Made by a program: the position numbers and the translations under genes. DNA of 38,725 nucleotides from a virus. Every line of letters begins with the position of its first letter. Positions within the stretch are counted from its first letter, which is position 1. Shown piece after piece: positions 38,056-38,725 of this stretch. Below the pieces are notes generated by a model that saw only the letters and a list, made by a program, of their open reading frames with translations, was not told where the DNA came from and did not search any database. The stretch covers positions 1 through 38,725 of IMG/VR virus record IMGVR_UViG_3300031566_000161; one strand, given 5' to 3'.

Positions 38056-38601
38056 ATGGGCGCTCTGACGGACATCTTGATAGCGGGCGGAGTGCACCTG
38101 AAGGACAAGCGGGCTACGCTCCCGGTGAACCCGAAGCAGAAGTGGCCCTATCGGGAACTCCCGGATATCAAGGGTGCCATCATCCATCATACCGTCGGCA
38201 AGTCCTGGTACACATCGGAGGCTATCGCCCTGATGCACATTGGTCTTGGCTGGCCGGGCATGGCCTATACGTTCTACATTCACGAGGAAGGCCCGCAGTA
38301 CGGCTCACCTATCGTGACGGACTTCGACCACCGGTTGTGTGATTGGGGGCCGCAGGCGGGCGCAGGGCCGCATTCCGTCAATGCGGAGACCTTCGGGGTG
38401 GCGCTGGGAGGAAACTTCGTGCGGGTTGCGCCTGCGCCGGAGATGATCGTGGAGCTGGTTCACCTGATGTGCGGGTTGCAGATATTCTTCGTTCAGGAAG
38501 TCGGACATTCATTGTACGTCAAGCCGCACTTCCAGGTGGGCAAGACGCAGTGCCCAGGGTTGGCCTGGGCATCATACCTCGCGGCTATAGGCTGCGTGTA
38601 G
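38056..38601 (+). CDS. N-acetylmuramoyl-L-alanine amidase endolysin (Amidase_2/PGRP fold)
   Basis: The 181-residue product is a single catalytic domain. IIHHTVG at 42-48 gives the first zinc His, AYTFYI at 70-75 the conserved Tyr, NAETFGVALGGNF (109-121) the core strand, and His158 with Cys166 (PHFQVGKTQCPG) complete the zinc site. It cuts the bond between muramic acid and the stem peptide at lysis. No separate wall-binding domain is present and there is no signal peptide, so it would depend on a holin. The holin-like gene starts 9 bases downstream. Confidence 0.88.
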   Translation: MGALTDILIAGGVHLKDKRATLPVNPKQKWPYRELPDIKGAIIHHTVGKSWYTSEAIALMHIGLGWPGMAYTFYIHEEGPQYGSPIVTDFDHRLCDWGPQAGAGPHSVNAETFGVALGGNFVRVAPAPEMIVELVHLMCGLQIFFVQEVGHSLYVKPHFQVGKTQCPGLAWASYLAAIGCV

Positions 38602-38610
38602 GAGGTTGTC

Positions 38611-38725
38611 ATGATAGAACTTCTTCTAGGGTTGCTCAGGAACCCCGCAGTGCTGGGCGCTATCGCGGTGGCACTGGTGTGGCTCTTGCGCAAGGTTAAG
38701 TGGCCCGTGGTCGGCCCGAAGGCTA
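38611..38725 (+). CDS. Holin-like membrane protein, cut by window end
   Basis: ATG 38611 follows a strong GGAGG at 38601-38605, and the frame is open to the last base. The visible 38 residues are a short amphipathic start (MIELLLGLLRNP), a hydrophobic helix AVLGAIAVALVWLL and a basic RKVKWP. A small hydrophobic protein directly after an endolysin is most likely a holin, but only one membrane segment is seen before the window ends. Confidence 0.5.
   Translation, partial: MIELLLGLLRNPAVLGAIAVALVWLLRKVKWPVVGPKA

Noticed and set aside
1-38725. tRNA genes, CRISPR arrays, insertion sequences, attachment sites
   Set aside because: I found no cloverleaf with TTCGA-type T-loop outside coding frames, no regularly spaced repeats, no transposase or integrase motifs and no long direct repeats.

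Overview
The window is a contiguous piece of a tailed double-stranded DNA phage (or prophage) genome. It has a long-tailed, siphovirus-type module order: small terminase, large terminase, portal, prohead protease/scaffold, major capsid, head-tail region, tail tube, tail-assembly chaperones, tape measure, distal tail, baseplate hub, fibre/lectin-like proteins, glycosidase, amidase and holin-like proteins. Every gene I support is on the + strand. Most neighbours overlap by 1-60 bases (ATGA, GTGA or TGATG junctions), so the genes form long translationally coupled operons. I see no integrase, tRNA, rRNA, CRISPR array or insertion sequence. The host cannot be read directly. The G+C-rich coding, the lipoprotein of the NitT/TauT binding-protein type, the kelch/BNR-like propellers and a glycosidase tail architecture that I associate with Chloroflexota make an uncultured Chloroflexota-like host a guess only.

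Layout. 1-1989: small hypothetical proteins, several with Cys pairs, at the end of an early/middle region. 1990-2104: a near-consensus sigma70 promoter followed by a terminator-like hairpin in the leader. 2105-7476: an accessory operon of six coupled genes: ParB-like, PAPS-reductase-like, ParB-like, PAPS-reductase-like, an ABC permease of the nitrate/sulfonate/taurine (or thiamine/riboflavin precursor) type, and its cognate lipoprotein substrate-binding protein. No ATPase gene is present. 7528-9741: terminase genes and a zinc-ribbon protein. 9768-12767: five structural or decoration-like genes unusually placed between terminase and portal, one ending in a DUF1566-like domain. 12777-17002: portal fused to a MuF-like domain, connector genes and small ORFs, including a self-contained promoter-ORF-terminator cassette. 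17085-21085: scaffold/protease and major capsid protein. 21147-23786: a tri-modular glycosyltransferase inside the head-tail region. 23793-29963: head-tail protein, tail tube with a C-terminal beta-propeller, tail chaperone pair joined by a probable programmed frameshift, and tape measure. 30036-37697: distal tail and baseplate proteins, including a Dit-like protein with an inserted propeller, two tandem lectin-like paralogues and a clan-A-like glycoside hydrolase. 37858-38725: a small protein, an amidase endolysin and the start of a holin-like gene.

The most striking system is the 2105-7476 operon. It looks like a phage-borne unit combining two ParB/PAPS-reductase pairs (the domain pairing seen in IbrB/IbrA) with a high-affinity uptake permease and binding protein. 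A role in acquiring or transferring sulfur, or in nucleic-acid modification, is inference. The pairing itself is seen directly in the sequence. The second notable feature is the giant GT4-GT2-GT2 fusion next to the capsid gene, which suggests virion or host-surface glycosylation.
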